A stretch of DNA of 64,000 bases from Caulobacter endophyticus (lineage in GTDB: Bacteria; Pseudomonadota; Alphaproteobacteria; Caulobacterales; Caulobacteraceae), in the NCBI RefSeq assembly GCF_029543245.1, contig NZ_JARQWV010000001.1:1-64000 (forward strand). The letters are read 5' to 3'. A model generated the notes under the pieces. That model saw only the letters and a program-made list of their open reading frames with translations. It did not search any database and was not told the DNA's origin. The position numbers were made by a program, and so were the translations under genes. Positions 42,374-51,976 of the stretch are shown piece after piece; positions within the stretch are counted from its first letter, which is position 1; each line of letters begins with the position of its first letter.

Positions 42374-43488
42374 TGCCCGACAGCGCGCCTTCCGACTGGC
42401 GGCGGTTCGTCGGCGCGGGCTTCTCGCGTTCGGCCCTGGCGGCGGCCGCCCGGCGGCAGAGCGAGCTTCGGCATGCCGTGCGGGTCTCGGCGGCGGTCGT
42501 GGCGGCCTACGCCCTGGCGACGCTTCTGCGGCTGCCGCAGGGCTATTGGGCGGTGTTCACGGCGGTGATCGTCGTCCAGTCGAGCCTGGGCGCGACCATC
42601 ACCGCCTCGATCGAACGGTTCATGGGCACGGTGGTCGGGGCGGCTGTGGGCGCCGGCGCGGCCTGGCTGCACACGCGACACCCCGAATGGGGGGGCGTGA
42701 TCCTGGCGGCTTGCGCGGCTTCCCTCGCTTTCCTCGCGGCGGTGCGGCCAGCCTTCAAGGTGGCGCCGGTGACCGCGGTGATCATGCTGATCGGCACCAC
42801 GACGCACATGGACCCGCTGACGGCGGCCTTCCTGCGCGTGGCCGAGATCACCGTGGGCAGCCTGGTGGGCGTGGCCGCCACCCTGCTGATCTTCCCCGCC
42901 CGCGCCCACGAGTCGGTGGTGCAGAGCAGCCAGAAGGCCGCCGGCCTGCTGGCCGACCTGCTGTCGCACTACGCCGCCAAGCTCGAGAGCAAGCCCAGCA
43001 CGCTGGATCCCCGCGAGCACTACGACGAGACCCTGAAAGCCCTGGCCAAGCTGCAGACGGCGATCACCGAGGCCGACCGCGAGACGGCCAGCAAGCTGTC
43101 GGACCGCTCGGTGTCGGACGCCCTGCCCCGCACGCTGTGGAGGCTGCGCAACGACTGCGTGATGATCGGCCGGGCGCTGCGCGAGCCCCTGCCCGCTCCG
43201 GTCCTGGCGCCGCCGAGCGCGGCCATGCTGGCGGCGTCTTCAGCCTATCTGCGGGCGGCCGCCCAGAGCCTTTCGGGCGCGGCCAGGCCGGACCGCCTGG
43301 CCTTCGCCGAGAGCCACAAGGCCTTCCAGGACGCCATCGAGGGCATGCGCGACGTCGGGGCGACCCGAGAGCTGGCCTTCGACGACGCCGCGCGGACTTT
43401 CGGCCTGGTGTTCGCGGTCGAGAACCTGTTCGCCAACCTCGGGGACTTCGCAGACCGCGTCGAGGAAGCCGCCAGCAAGCGCGACTAG
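42373..43488 (+). CDS. FUSC-family inner membrane protein
   Basis: This 371-residue protein has one block of about six transmembrane helices (residues about 35-180), including LPQGYWAVFTAVIVVQSSLGATITASIERFMGTVVGA, the aromatic acid exporter / FUSC signature, followed by a soluble helical domain. Full-length relatives such as YccS and AaeB carry two such blocks; this one is half-size and would need to dimerise. Export of aromatic compounds is the usual inference. Its start overlaps the pncC stop (TGATG). Its stop shares CTAG with the convergent COQ10-type gene. Confidence 0.82.
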   Translation: MPDSAPSDWRRFVGAGFSRSALAAAARRQSELRHAVRVSAAVVAAYALATLLRLPQGYWAVFTAVIVVQSSLGATITASIERFMGTVVGAAVGAGAAWLHTRHPEWGGVILAACAASLAFLAAVRPAFKVAPVTAVIMLIGTTTHMDPLTAAFLRVAEITVGSLVGVAATLLIFPARAHESVVQSSQKAAGLLADLLSHYAAKLESKPSTLDPREHYDETLKALAKLQTAITEADRETASKLSDRSVSDALPRTLWRLRNDCVMIGRALREPLPAPVLAPPSAAMLAASSAYLRAAAQSLSGAARPDRLAFAESHKAFQDAIEGMRDVGATRELAFDDAARTFGLVFAVENLFANLGDFADRVEEAASKRD

Positions 43489-43937
43489 GCTTTGGCGCCG
43501 TAAAGCTGGGCCGCGCGGGCCTCGAAGCAGGCGATCAGCTTGTCGACCGCTCGGTCCATGTTGGCCGCCAGCATGGCGTCGAGCAGCTTTGCCTTGAAGG
43601 CGAAGTCGATGACGAAATCGATGGTCGTCCCGTCCGGGTGCTCGGAGAACCGCCACTGGTTCGACAGCCGCTTGAACGGGCCATAGAGCAGGCTGACGGT
43701 GACGCTGAGGTCCGAGCGGTCGCGGCGAACGCGGGTGGCGAACTTCTCGCGCAGGAACGAGAAGCCCACCTGCGCCTCGGCGTCGAGGCTGCTGACCTCG
43801 CCGCTCTCGTGGGCGTTCCAGGTCCGCATGCCGGTGATCCACGGCACGAACGACGGATAGGCCTCGACGTCGCCGACGAGCGTGAAGAGTTGCTCGGGCG
43901 CGTAGGGCAGCACCCGGGTGACGACGTGGCGGTGCAA
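43485..43937 (-). CDS. COQ10/RatA-type START domain protein
   Basis: This 150-residue protein has the polyketide cyclase/START signature of the COQ10 family: PYAPEQLFTLVGDVEAYPSFVPWI at the N terminus, then LYGPFKRLSNQWRF and a long C-terminal helix with FEARAAQLYG. Relatives bind ubiquinone and support respiration (COQ10) or act on ribosomes (RatA); the first is likelier here. The start is taken as TTG at 43937, 4 bases after the lipA stop. No ATG is available at the right place, and only a weak AAGG lies upstream. It is cotranscribed with lipA, a pairing seen in many Alphaproteobacteria. Confidence 0.85.
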   Translation of the reverse strand: MHRHVVTRVLPYAPEQLFTLVGDVEAYPSFVPWITGMRTWNAHESGEVSSLDAEAQVGFSFLREKFATRVRRDRSDLSVTVSLLYGPFKRLSNQWRFSEHPDGTTIDFVIDFAFKAKLLDAMLAANMDRAVDKLIACFEARAAQLYGAKA

Positions 43938-43941
43938 GGTG

Positions 43942-44919
43942 TCAGCCGGCCTTGGCGTCCAGGGCCCGGCGAGCCGCCTGCAGCTTGGCGAAGTCTTCAC
44001 CCGCGTGGTGCGACGAGCGCGTCAGCGGGCTGGACGACACCATCAGGAAGCCCTTGGCCCGGGCGATCGCCTCATAGGCCTTGAACTCTTCCGGAGTCAC
44101 GAAGCGGTCGATGGCCGCGTGTTTGCGGGTCGGCTGCAGGTACTGACCGATGGTGATGAAGTCGACGCCGGCCGAACGCATGTCGTCCATGACCTGCATG
44201 ACCTCTTCCTTGGTCTCGCCCAGGCCGACCATCAGGCCGGACTTGGTGAACTGGGAAGGATCGCGCTCCTTCACCCGCTCCAGCAGGCGCAGCGAGTTGT
44301 AGTAGCGGGCGCCAGGGCGGATCTTCAGATAGAGCCGCGGCACGGTCTCGAGGTTGTGGTTGAAGACGTCCGGACGGGCGTCGATGACCACGTTCTCGGC
44401 CCGGTCCTTGCGCAGGAAGTCGGGGGTGAGGATCTCGATGGTGGTCTTGGGGGCCGCCGCGCGGATGGCCGTGACCACCTCAGCGAAGTGACGGGCGCCG
44501 CCGTCGATCAGGTCGTCGCGGTCCACCGAGGTGATGACCACGTGGTTCAGGCCCATCTTGGCGACGGCCTCGGCCACGCGGCGCGGTTCGTCGGGGTCGA
44601 GCTGGGTCGGCAGGCCGGTGGTGACGTTGCAGAAGGCGCAGGCGCGGGTGCAGATCTCGCCCATGATCATCATGGTCGCGTGCTTCTGGCTCCAGCACTC
44701 GCCGATGTTCGGGCAGGCCGCCTCTTCGCAGACCGTTGTCAGCTTGTGCTCGCGCACGATGCCCTTGGTCTCGTTGTACTGGCCCGAACCAGGGGCGCGA
44801 ACGCGCAGCCACTCGGGTTTGCGCAGGACCGGCGTGTCCGGGCGATTCTGCTTTTCGGGGTGGCGAACGGCGCGATCCTCGGGACCGCGGGCCTTCAGCG
44901 TGTCGATCAACGTGACCAT
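43942..44919 (-). CDS. lipA: Lipoyl synthase LipA
   Basis: This 325-residue radical SAM enzyme carries both 4Fe-4S clusters of LipA: the auxiliary cluster at C64, C69 and C75 ([12 protein letters not shown]) and the SAM cluster at C90, C94 and C97 (CTRACAFC). The C-terminal RSSHHAGE supplies the conserved Ser. It inserts two sulfurs into octanoyl groups on lipoyl domains, such as those of PdhB and PdhC encoded about 8-10 kb away. It is divergent from the lipoprotein gene at 44994. Confidence 0.97.
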   Translation of the reverse strand: MVTLIDTLKARGPEDRAVRHPEKQNRPDTPVLRKPEWLRVRAPGSGQYNETKGIVREHKLTTVCEEAACPNIGECWSQKHATMMIMGEICTRACAFCNVTTGLPTQLDPDEPRRVAEAVAKMGLNHVVITSVDRDDLIDGGARHFAEVVTAIRAAAPKTTIEILTPDFLRKDRAENVVIDARPDVFNHNLETVPRLYLKIRPGARYYNSLRLLERVKERDPSQFTKSGLMVGLGETKEEVMQVMDDMRSAGVDFITIGQYLQPTRKHAAIDRFVTPEEFKAYEAIARAKGFLMVSSSPLTRSSHHAGEDFAKLQAARRALDAKAG

Positions 44920-44993
44920 GTGGGCCTAGATCGGCCTTCTTGGCCTCCGGATCAAGCTCTCGATCTTGCATGCGGCGCAAAGGCGCGAAATGA

Positions 44994-46046
44994 GTGGCGT
45001 ATATGCGTCGCTTCGCTCTCGTTCTGCTGCTCGCCCTGCCTCTTTTCGCCTGCGGCGAGCAAGGATCGCGCGCGCCTTTCGCCGACACCCGCACGCCGCC
45101 GGGCCTGGAGCGCCGCTTCCTGCCGCCGCCCGGCTGGGCCTGGGGCTACGTGCAGGTCGGAGACGACAAGGTGCAGCGCTACGGCGTCTCGGGGCCGAGC
45201 GGCGCGGCGACCGGCCAGGTGCTGATCCTGGCCGACTATGGCGAAAGCGCCGAAACCTGGTTCGAGACCGTTCGCGACCTCAACGCCAAGGGCGTCGTCG
45301 TCTGGATCCTGGAGCGCCAGGGCCAGGGCGGCTCCGAGCGCCTGGCCGACAGGCGCGATCGCGGCCATGTCGAAAGCTATGCGCCCGACGTCACCGCGAC
45401 CAAGGCCATGGTCAAGGTGGTGATCCGCCCCGACGGCCGCCTGCCGCTGACGGCGCTGGGCCAGGGCCAGGGCGGCCTTGTGGCCCTGCGCGCGGTCGAG
45501 GAAGGCCTGATGCTCGACTCGCTGGTCCTGTCGGCCCCGGTCTTCGAGCTGTCGTCCCTGCCCCGTCCCAAGGGCCAGTTGATCGAGGCGGCTCAGTGGG
45601 CGCGGCGGCTTCGGCTGTCTTCGCAGGCCTGGCCGGGCGCCGGTGATTGGCGACGCGATGGTCCGGACGATCGGGCGCAGGGCCTCACCAGCGACCCGGT
45701 CCGCGGCGCGGTGAACCACGCCTGGCAGACCGCCAATCCCGACCTGCGGATGGGCGCGCCGAGCCTTGGCCAGTACGCGGCCTTCTACGACGTGCTGGAC
45801 GTGACGGCCCGCGACCTTTCCCGCGTGAAGGCGCCGGTGGTCCTGCTGGCCGGCGACGCCGACACGATCACGCCGGCCTTCGCCCAGGACAGCGTCTGCA
45901 AGGCGCTGGCCGACTGCCGGCCGACCCGGCTGCCGGGCGGACGTCACGCACTGCACCTGGAGCGAGATTCGGTCCGGCAAGCTTGGTTGGAAGCCGTTCT
46001 GACGGCCGTCCAGACCGCAGGGCGCTCAAAGCCCGCCACGCCTTGA
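44994..46046 (+). CDS. Alpha/beta-hydrolase-fold lipoprotein lacking the Ser nucleophile
   Basis: This 350-residue protein has a lipobox (LPLFAC, with C20 if the GTG at 44994 is used; an ATG at 45003 is the alternative start). The mature part follows the lysophospholipase-like alpha/beta hydrolase fold: VLILADYGESAETW, then the elbow TALGQGQGGLVAL near residue 157, LLAGDADTITP with the acid, and GGRHALHLE with the His. The elbow should read G-x-S-x-G but reads G-Q-G-Q-G, so the catalytic Ser is replaced by Gly. It may be a binding or scaffold protein in the envelope rather than an enzyme. Confidence 0.78.
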   Translation: MAYMRRFALVLLLALPLFACGEQGSRAPFADTRTPPGLERRFLPPPGWAWGYVQVGDDKVQRYGVSGPSGAATGQVLILADYGESAETWFETVRDLNAKGVVVWILERQGQGGSERLADRRDRGHVESYAPDVTATKAMVKVVIRPDGRLPLTALGQGQGGLVALRAVEEGLMLDSLVLSAPVFELSSLPRPKGQLIEAAQWARRLRLSSQAWPGAGDWRRDGPDDRAQGLTSDPVRGAVNHAWQTANPDLRMGAPSLGQYAAFYDVLDVTARDLSRVKAPVVLLAGDADTITPAFAQDSVCKALADCRPTRLPGGRHALHLERDSVRQAWLEAVLTAVQTAGRSKPATP

Positions 46047-46189
46047 GCCACAAGGCCCGGCGCACCATCTGAAGAACGCGGTTCGCTCACGAAACGTGAC
46101 CGATCTTTGCAAACCGCGCCAGGGCCGCTAGGGTCCCGTCTCAATCGAACGAGGGCGGAACCACCGTCTTTGTGGGAGGTTTCGCCGGC

Positions 46190-47734
46190 ATGCCGGTTGT
46201 TTACAAAGCGGAAGACGGCCAGAAGGCGCTCTTCGACGCCCTTATCGACGCCAAGGACAAGTTCGGAGCGAAGAAGCCGATCCTGGAGGACCAGGACCGC
46301 AACCCGCTCAGCTATACCGACCTGATCCGAGCGAGCTTCGCGCTGGGCCGCAAGGTCGCGGCCATGACCAAGCCCGGCGAGCACGTCGGCGTGCTGCTGC
46401 CGTCGGGCGTCGGCGCGGTTGTGGTGTTCTTCGCCCTGCACGCCTTCGGCCGCGTGCCCACCATGCTGAACTTCACGGCGGGCCTGCGGAACATCAAGGC
46501 CGCGGTGAAGCTGGCCAACGTCAAGCACGTGCTGACCGCCCACAAGTTCATCGAACTGGGCAAGCTGCACGACGTGGTCGACGCGATCGACGACCTGGCC
46601 AAGGTGGTCTACCTGGAGGACGTGCGAAAGACGATCGGCCTGGCCGACAAGCTGTTCGCCGCCGCCGCCGGGGCCTTCCCGCGCCAGTTCCGCGCCCCCG
46701 CCAAACCCTCGGACAAGGGTGTGGTGCTGTTCACCTCGGGCAGCTTCGGCGCGCCGCGCGGCGTGGTGCTCTCCCAGGCCAACCTCGTTTCCAACGCCGC
46801 CCAGATCGCCGCGCACATTCCGCTGGATCCCAACTGGGTGATGTTCAACCCGCTACCGGTGTTCCACTGCTTCGGCCTGACCGGCGGGGTGATCCTGCCG
46901 CTGCTGCAAGGCATGAAGGCGTTCGAGTACCCCTCGCCGCTGCATACCAAGCAGATCCCGCCGCTGATCAAGGACGCCAAGGCCTCGCTGCTCTTGGCCA
47001 CCGACACCTTCGTCAACCAGTACGCCCGGGCCTCGGAAACCGACGAGCTGGGCGGCCTGCAGTTCATCGTCTGCGGCGCCGAGAAGGTCCGCGACGAGAC
47101 CCACGCCCTGATCAAGGAGCGTTTCGGCGACGTGCCGGTCCTGGAGGGCTACGGCGCCACCGAGGCCTCGCCGGTGATCGCGGTCAACAAGCCGACCGAC
47201 AACCGCCCTGGCACGGTGGGCGGTCTGCTGCCCGGCATGGAGACCCGCATCGAGCCCGTCGAGGGCATTGTCGAGGGCGGACGCTTCTTCGTGCGCGGTC
47301 CCAACATCATGTCAGGCTACCTGCGTGAGGACGGCGGCGTCGACGCCCCGGAGGACGGCTGGCACGACACCGGCGACGTGGTCACCATGACCGACGACCA
47401 GTGGATCACCATCAAGGGCCGGGTGAAGCGCTTCGCCAAGATCGGCGGCGAGATGGTGTCTCTGACCGCTGCGGAAGACCTGGCCGTGGCGGTATGGCCG
47501 ACCGCCCGCCACGCCGTCATCTCGATGCCCGACAAGAAGAAGGGCGAGCGCCTGGTGCTGGTCACCGACTGCCAGAGCGCAGACGCCGCGCCGCTGGTGG
47601 CCCACGCCCAGTCGATCGGCGCGCCCGAGCTGGCCGTGCCGCGCAAGATCCTCAAGGTCACCCAGGTGCCCGTGCTGGGCAGCGGCAAGACCGACTATGT
47701 CGCCATCCAGCGCATGGCCGAGGCCGCCGCCTGA
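46190..47734 (+). CDS. AMP-dependent acyl-CoA/acyl-ACP synthetase
   Basis: This 514-residue ANL-superfamily enzyme has the ATP-binding loop VVLFTSGSFGAPRGVVLSQANL near residue 183, the adenine-binding LEGYGATEASPVI near 320, HDTGDVVTMTDD near 390, and the hinge region IKGRVKRFAKIGGEMVS near 405. The sequence resembles the acyl-ACP synthetase domain of Aas (acyltransferase/acyl-ACP synthetase), without the acyltransferase half. It would activate fatty acids for phospholipid repair or uptake. The ATG at 46190 has GGGAGG 10 bases upstream; a GTG 18 bases earlier is less likely. Confidence 0.87.
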   Translation: MPVVYKAEDGQKALFDALIDAKDKFGAKKPILEDQDRNPLSYTDLIRASFALGRKVAAMTKPGEHVGVLLPSGVGAVVVFFALHAFGRVPTMLNFTAGLRNIKAAVKLANVKHVLTAHKFIELGKLHDVVDAIDDLAKVVYLEDVRKTIGLADKLFAAAAGAFPRQFRAPAKPSDKGVVLFTSGSFGAPRGVVLSQANLVSNAAQIAAHIPLDPNWVMFNPLPVFHCFGLTGGVILPLLQGMKAFEYPSPLHTKQIPPLIKDAKASLLLATDTFVNQYARASETDELGGLQFIVCGAEKVRDETHALIKERFGDVPVLEGYGATEASPVIAVNKPTDNRPGTVGGLLPGMETRIEPVEGIVEGGRFFVRGPNIMSGYLREDGGVDAPEDGWHDTGDVVTMTDDQWITIKGRVKRFAKIGGEMVSLTAAEDLAVAVWPTARHAVISMPDKKKGERLVLVTDCQSADAAPLVAHAQSIGAPELAVPRKILKVTQVPVLGSGKTDYVAIQRMAEAAA

Positions 47735-47829
47735 CGAACCAGGGCCCGCGCGCCGCGTTTCAGTAGAGCTTACGGTCGCCGCCTCGTGCGGCGTCCGGTT
47801 CTTCGGACGACAGCGAACGGGAGACGCGC

Positions 47830-48225
47830 TTGGAACGACTTTACGTGTGGACGCCGCGGGTGCTGAGCCTGCTGCGGGTGATCGCCGCTCTGCTCTTCAT
47901 GGAGCATGGCCTGATGAAGCTGTTCCACTTCCCCGCCCCGCAGCCCGGCGCGCCCGATCCGCTGCCGCCCATGCTGCTGGCGGCCGCCTGGCTCGAGGTG
48001 GTCGGCGGCGGCCTTCTGGTGCTGGGTCTCTTCACCCGGCCCGTGGCCTTCATCCTGTCGGGCCAGATGGCCGTGGCCTATTTCATCGCCCACGCCAGCC
48101 AGGGTTTCTGGCCGGCGCTGAACGGCGGCGAGGCGGCGATCCTGTTCTGCTTCGTGTTCCTCTACCTGGTGTTTGCCGGGCCCGGGGAATGGAGCGTGGA
48201 TGCGCAGGTAAGGAAGCGGCCGTGA
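47830..48225 (+). CDS. DoxX family membrane protein
   Basis: This 131-residue protein has four hydrophobic segments and the DoxX signature (LLRVIAALLFMEHGLMKLFHFP, then MLLAAAWLEVVGGGLLVLGLFTRPVAFILSGQMAVAYF). DoxX proteins are small inner-membrane proteins linked to redox or thiol stress; the reaction is not settled. The start is TTG at 47830, with GGGAGA six bases before it. It follows the synthetase gene by 95 bases. Confidence 0.85.
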   Translation: MERLYVWTPRVLSLLRVIAALLFMEHGLMKLFHFPAPQPGAPDPLPPMLLAAAWLEVVGGGLLVLGLFTRPVAFILSGQMAVAYFIAHASQGFWPALNGGEAAILFCFVFLYLVFAGPGEWSVDAQVRKRP

Positions 48226-48230
48226 CGTCC

Positions 48231-48370
48231 AGATCCTCCCCCTGAAGGGGGATGTGTCGGCGAAGCCGACGGAGGGGGACGTGACTGCGACGTTCCAAGA
48301 GGCGCCGGAGGCTGAAGTTCCTTCCCCCTCCGGCCCTTCGGGCCACCTCCCCCTTCAGGGGGAGGATCTT
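48231..48370. repeat. Inverted pair of REP-like elements (copies 2 and 3)
   Basis: Copy 3 (48231-48280, inverted) and copy 2 (48321-48370, same orientation as 348-397) share the outer palindrome CTCCCCCTGAAGGGGGA and the flank GATC. Their central hairpins differ: GGCCC-ttc-GGGCC in copy 2, GTCGGC-gaa-GCCGAC in copy 3. They lie between the ends of doxX and the porin gene, which converge here. Confidence 0.85.
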
Positions 48371-48373
48371 GGC

Positions 48374-49786
48374 TCAAAAATCCAGCTCCATCCGCGCGCC
48401 CGTCACGTGCACGCCGTAGTCGCGGTCGCCGTCGGCCAGGGGCGTAGCGTCCTGGTACGAGAGGTAGGCGTAGTTGACGTTGAAGCGCAGGAACTCGACC
48501 GGCTGCCAGATCAGGGCGGCGATCCAGGCGTCCTGGCGGCCGCCTACGATCGGGCCGTCGTTGAGGTCGAGATAGTCGTAGCGGGCGTTGACCTGCACCG
48601 CGCCGAGACCGCCGCCGCCCAAAGGCTTCCTGGGCTTGGCGCGATCGAAGATGCCGCCCTTGTAGCCGCGAGTGTCGTCGGTCAGGAACCAGCCCAGCTC
48701 GGCATAGCCGCCGAAGAACTCCGCATCGGGACCGGTGGCGATGTCGCTGCGCAGCCAGTGGGTCTCGGCCGCGCCGTGCAGCCGTCCGCGCACGAAGGCG
48801 GCTTCCAGCCCGTAGTGGGCCTCGTCCTGGACGTCGAGGGTGGAAGTCCCGATCAGGCGGGTGTTGCTGGTGTGCACGAAGGGGCGCTGGCGATAGCGCG
48901 TGCCGGCGTCGCCGACTCGCTTGAGGTCCCGCCAGTGCGCCGAGCCGCCGAAGTGCAGCTGGGCCTCGCCGAGCTTCGGCGCATAGACCAGACGCCCGTC
49001 GAGGCCGTAGCTGTTGTTCTCGTCGCCGCCGGTCTCGCCGTCGCTGTCGTTTGAGAGCGCGGTGATGTCGTCGGCGAACAGGCCCGCCTGAAGCAGCCAG
49101 GCGGCCTTCTCGTACTGGGCGGCGATCCCGAGACGGCGCTCGAAATTGAAGGCGTCGGTGAAGGCCGCGCGCTCCATGACCGAGCCGGAGGTGTCGCCGG
49201 TCAGCTCGTCCAGCGACTGGAACTGGTTCTGGTTGCCGATCGACAGCAGCAGGCCGCCGTTCTTGTAGGTGACGAAGGTGTCGACCAGGTCGACGCTGTT
49301 GTCGGACAGCTCCAGCTCCAGCTTGTAGCCGATGCCGGCGCCCAGCCCCCCTTCCCCGCCCAGGCGGATACGGCGCATCTCGGCGGCGTAGCCCAGGCCG
49401 CGATCGGTCGAGCCGTCGGGTCGCCCGACGTAGCCGATATCGGACTGGATCCGCCCCTTGGCCTTAAAGCTGCGGCCGCCGCTGCTGGTGAACTGGGGCG
49501 AGCCCTTCCAGGCGATCTCTGTCGGCGGCGGGGCCTTGGACTGTGCAGGCGCCGCGATCGTCGCCGGCTGGGGCGCGGCCGCCACGGCTGGAGCCGCCGT
49601 GCGCTGGGGCGCGCCGGTGGCGGCGTCCAGCTTCTGTTCCATCAGCTGGATCTGGGCCTTCAGGGCCGAGATCTGGGCGCGCATGGCGGCGGCCTCGTCG
49701 GCGCCGATGGCGCCGTCCTGGGCGAAGGCCGGGGTGGCGAGGCCCAGGGCGCTGGTGGCCAGCAGGGGCAGGACGGATCGGCGCAT
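48374..49786 (-). CDS. OprO/OprP-type outer membrane porin
   Basis: This 470-residue protein has a signal peptide (MRRSVLPLLATSALGLATPAFA), then a short coiled coil (AAMRAQISALKAQIQLMEQKLDAA), a Pro/Ala linker, and a beta-barrel ending in the outer-membrane C terminus ARMELDF. EMRRIRLGGEGGLGAGIGYKLELELSD, LLLSIGNQNQFQSLDELTG and FNFERRLGIAAQYE are the Porin_O_P signatures. Relatives in Pseudomonas pass phosphate or polyphosphate; selectivity here is inferred only. A candidate Pho box lies 72 bases upstream, and a hairpin lies between it and the start codon. Confidence 0.85.
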   Translation of the reverse strand: MRRSVLPLLATSALGLATPAFAQDGAIGADEAAAMRAQISALKAQIQLMEQKLDAATGAPQRTAAPAVAAAPQPATIAAPAQSKAPPPTEIAWKGSPQFTSSGGRSFKAKGRIQSDIGYVGRPDGSTDRGLGYAAEMRRIRLGGEGGLGAGIGYKLELELSDNSVDLVDTFVTYKNGGLLLSIGNQNQFQSLDELTGDTSGSVMERAAFTDAFNFERRLGIAAQYEKAAWLLQAGLFADDITALSNDSDGETGGDENNSYGLDGRLVYAPKLGEAQLHFGGSAHWRDLKRVGDAGTRYRQRPFVHTSNTRLIGTSTLDVQDEAHYGLEAAFVRGRLHGAAETHWLRSDIATGPDAEFFGGYAELGWFLTDDTRGYKGGIFDRAKPRKPLGGGGLGAVQVNARYDYLDLNDGPIVGGRQDAWIAALIWQPVEFLRFNVNYAYLSYQDATPLADGDRDYGVHVTGARMELDF

Positions 49787-49804
49787 GGCGTTGCTCCGGA
49801 CGTG

Positions 49805-49840
49805 AAAAGGCCCGTCCGGAGGGTGCTCCGAACGGGCCTT
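49805..49840 (-). terminator. Intrinsic terminator of lpd / leader hairpin of the porin
   Basis: On the minus strand AAGGCCCGTTCGGAG pairs with CTCCGGACGGGCCTT (one mismatch), followed by TTTT. It is a good intrinsic terminator for lpd, whose stop is 63 bases upstream. It also ends only 18 bases before the porin ATG. Confidence 0.8.
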
Positions 49841-49857
49841 CCTAATGCGACACTTCG

Positions 49858-49875
49858 ACGACAGTTTCGCGACAA
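49858..49875 (-). promoter_or_regulatory. Candidate Pho box upstream of the porin
   Basis: On the minus strand TTGTCGCGAAACTGTCGT has the 7-4-7 PhoB layout. The second half, CTGTCGT, matches CTGTCAT at 6 of 7; the first half matches 4 of 7. It lies between lpd and the porin gene, about 18 bases before the hairpin. Confidence 0.5.
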
Positions 49876-49902
49876 TCGCCGCGAAAATCGTTCGATGACG
49901 GA

Positions 49903-51303
<1,401 letters not shown>

Positions 51304-51382
51304 AGTGTCTTACCCTAGCTTGGACGCCAGCCGGGGGAGCAGCGGCGTCGAACGACCGGTCTTTGGGGCCGGCCTGGGAAAT

Positions 51383-51859
51383 CTATAACAGCGCCTCGAC
51401 GGCGACCTGGAGGTCTTCAGGCTTGGTGGTCGGGGCGAAACGCTCGACGACGTTGCCGTCGCGGTCGATCAGGAACTTGGTGAAGTTCCACTTGATCCCC
51501 TCGGTGCCCAGGACGCCCTTCTGCTGCTTCTTCAGCCAGGCGTAGAGCGGATGGGTCGAGGGGCCGTTGACGTCGATCTTGGCCATCATCGGGAAGGTCA
51601 CGTCGTAGGTCAGCGAGCAGAAGCTGCCGATCTCTTCCGCCGTGCCCGGCTCCTGCGCGCCGAACTGGTTGCAGGGAAAGCCAAGGATGGTCAGGCCGCG
51701 GTCCTTGTGCGCCTTGTAGAGCGCTTCGAGACCTTCGTACTGCGGGGTCAGGCCGCACTTGCTGGCGGTGTTGACGATCAGCAGCACCTGGCCGCGATAG
51801 TCAGCCAGGCTGACGTCCTTGCCTTCGAGCGTCTTGGCCGAGAATTCGTAGACCGACAT
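51383..51859 (-). CDS. Glutathione peroxidase family protein
   Basis: This 158-residue protein has the thioredoxin-like GPx fold with peroxidatic C35 ([13 protein letters not shown]), [15 protein letters not shown] near 58-72, and the Trp-Asn pair in [10 protein letters not shown] near 123. A second Cys in FPCNQF (C63) and another in SFCSL (C82) suggest a thioredoxin-dependent peroxidase, as is usual for bacterial members, rather than a glutathione-dependent one. It lies between pdhC and lpd in the same direction. Confidence 0.92.
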   Translation of the reverse strand: MSVYEFSAKTLEGKDVSLADYRGQVLLIVNTASKCGLTPQYEGLEALYKAHKDRGLTILGFPCNQFGAQEPGTAEEIGSFCSLTYDVTFPMMAKIDVNGPSTHPLYAWLKKQQKGVLGTEGIKWNFTKFLIDRDGNVVERFAPTTKPEDLQVAVEALL

Positions 51860-51926
51860 CGCGTGTTCTCCTCGGGGCCGTCCCCGTCCTGAAAGATCCA
51901 GGATGGGGCCTCGCCGAGCCGCTTTC

Positions 51927-51968
51927 GAAATCCCCGCCCCGCGTTTGACCGAGAGGCGAGGATTTCGA
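51927..51968 (-). terminator. Hairpin after pdhC
   Basis: The arms 51927-51939 and 51956-51968 (CGAAATCC...GGATTTCG) pair at 12 of 13 positions around a 16-base loop, 8 bases past the pdhC stop. It probably marks the 3' end of the pdh transcript; no U tract is evident. Confidence 0.5.
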
Positions 51969-51976
51969 TGGCTTTG

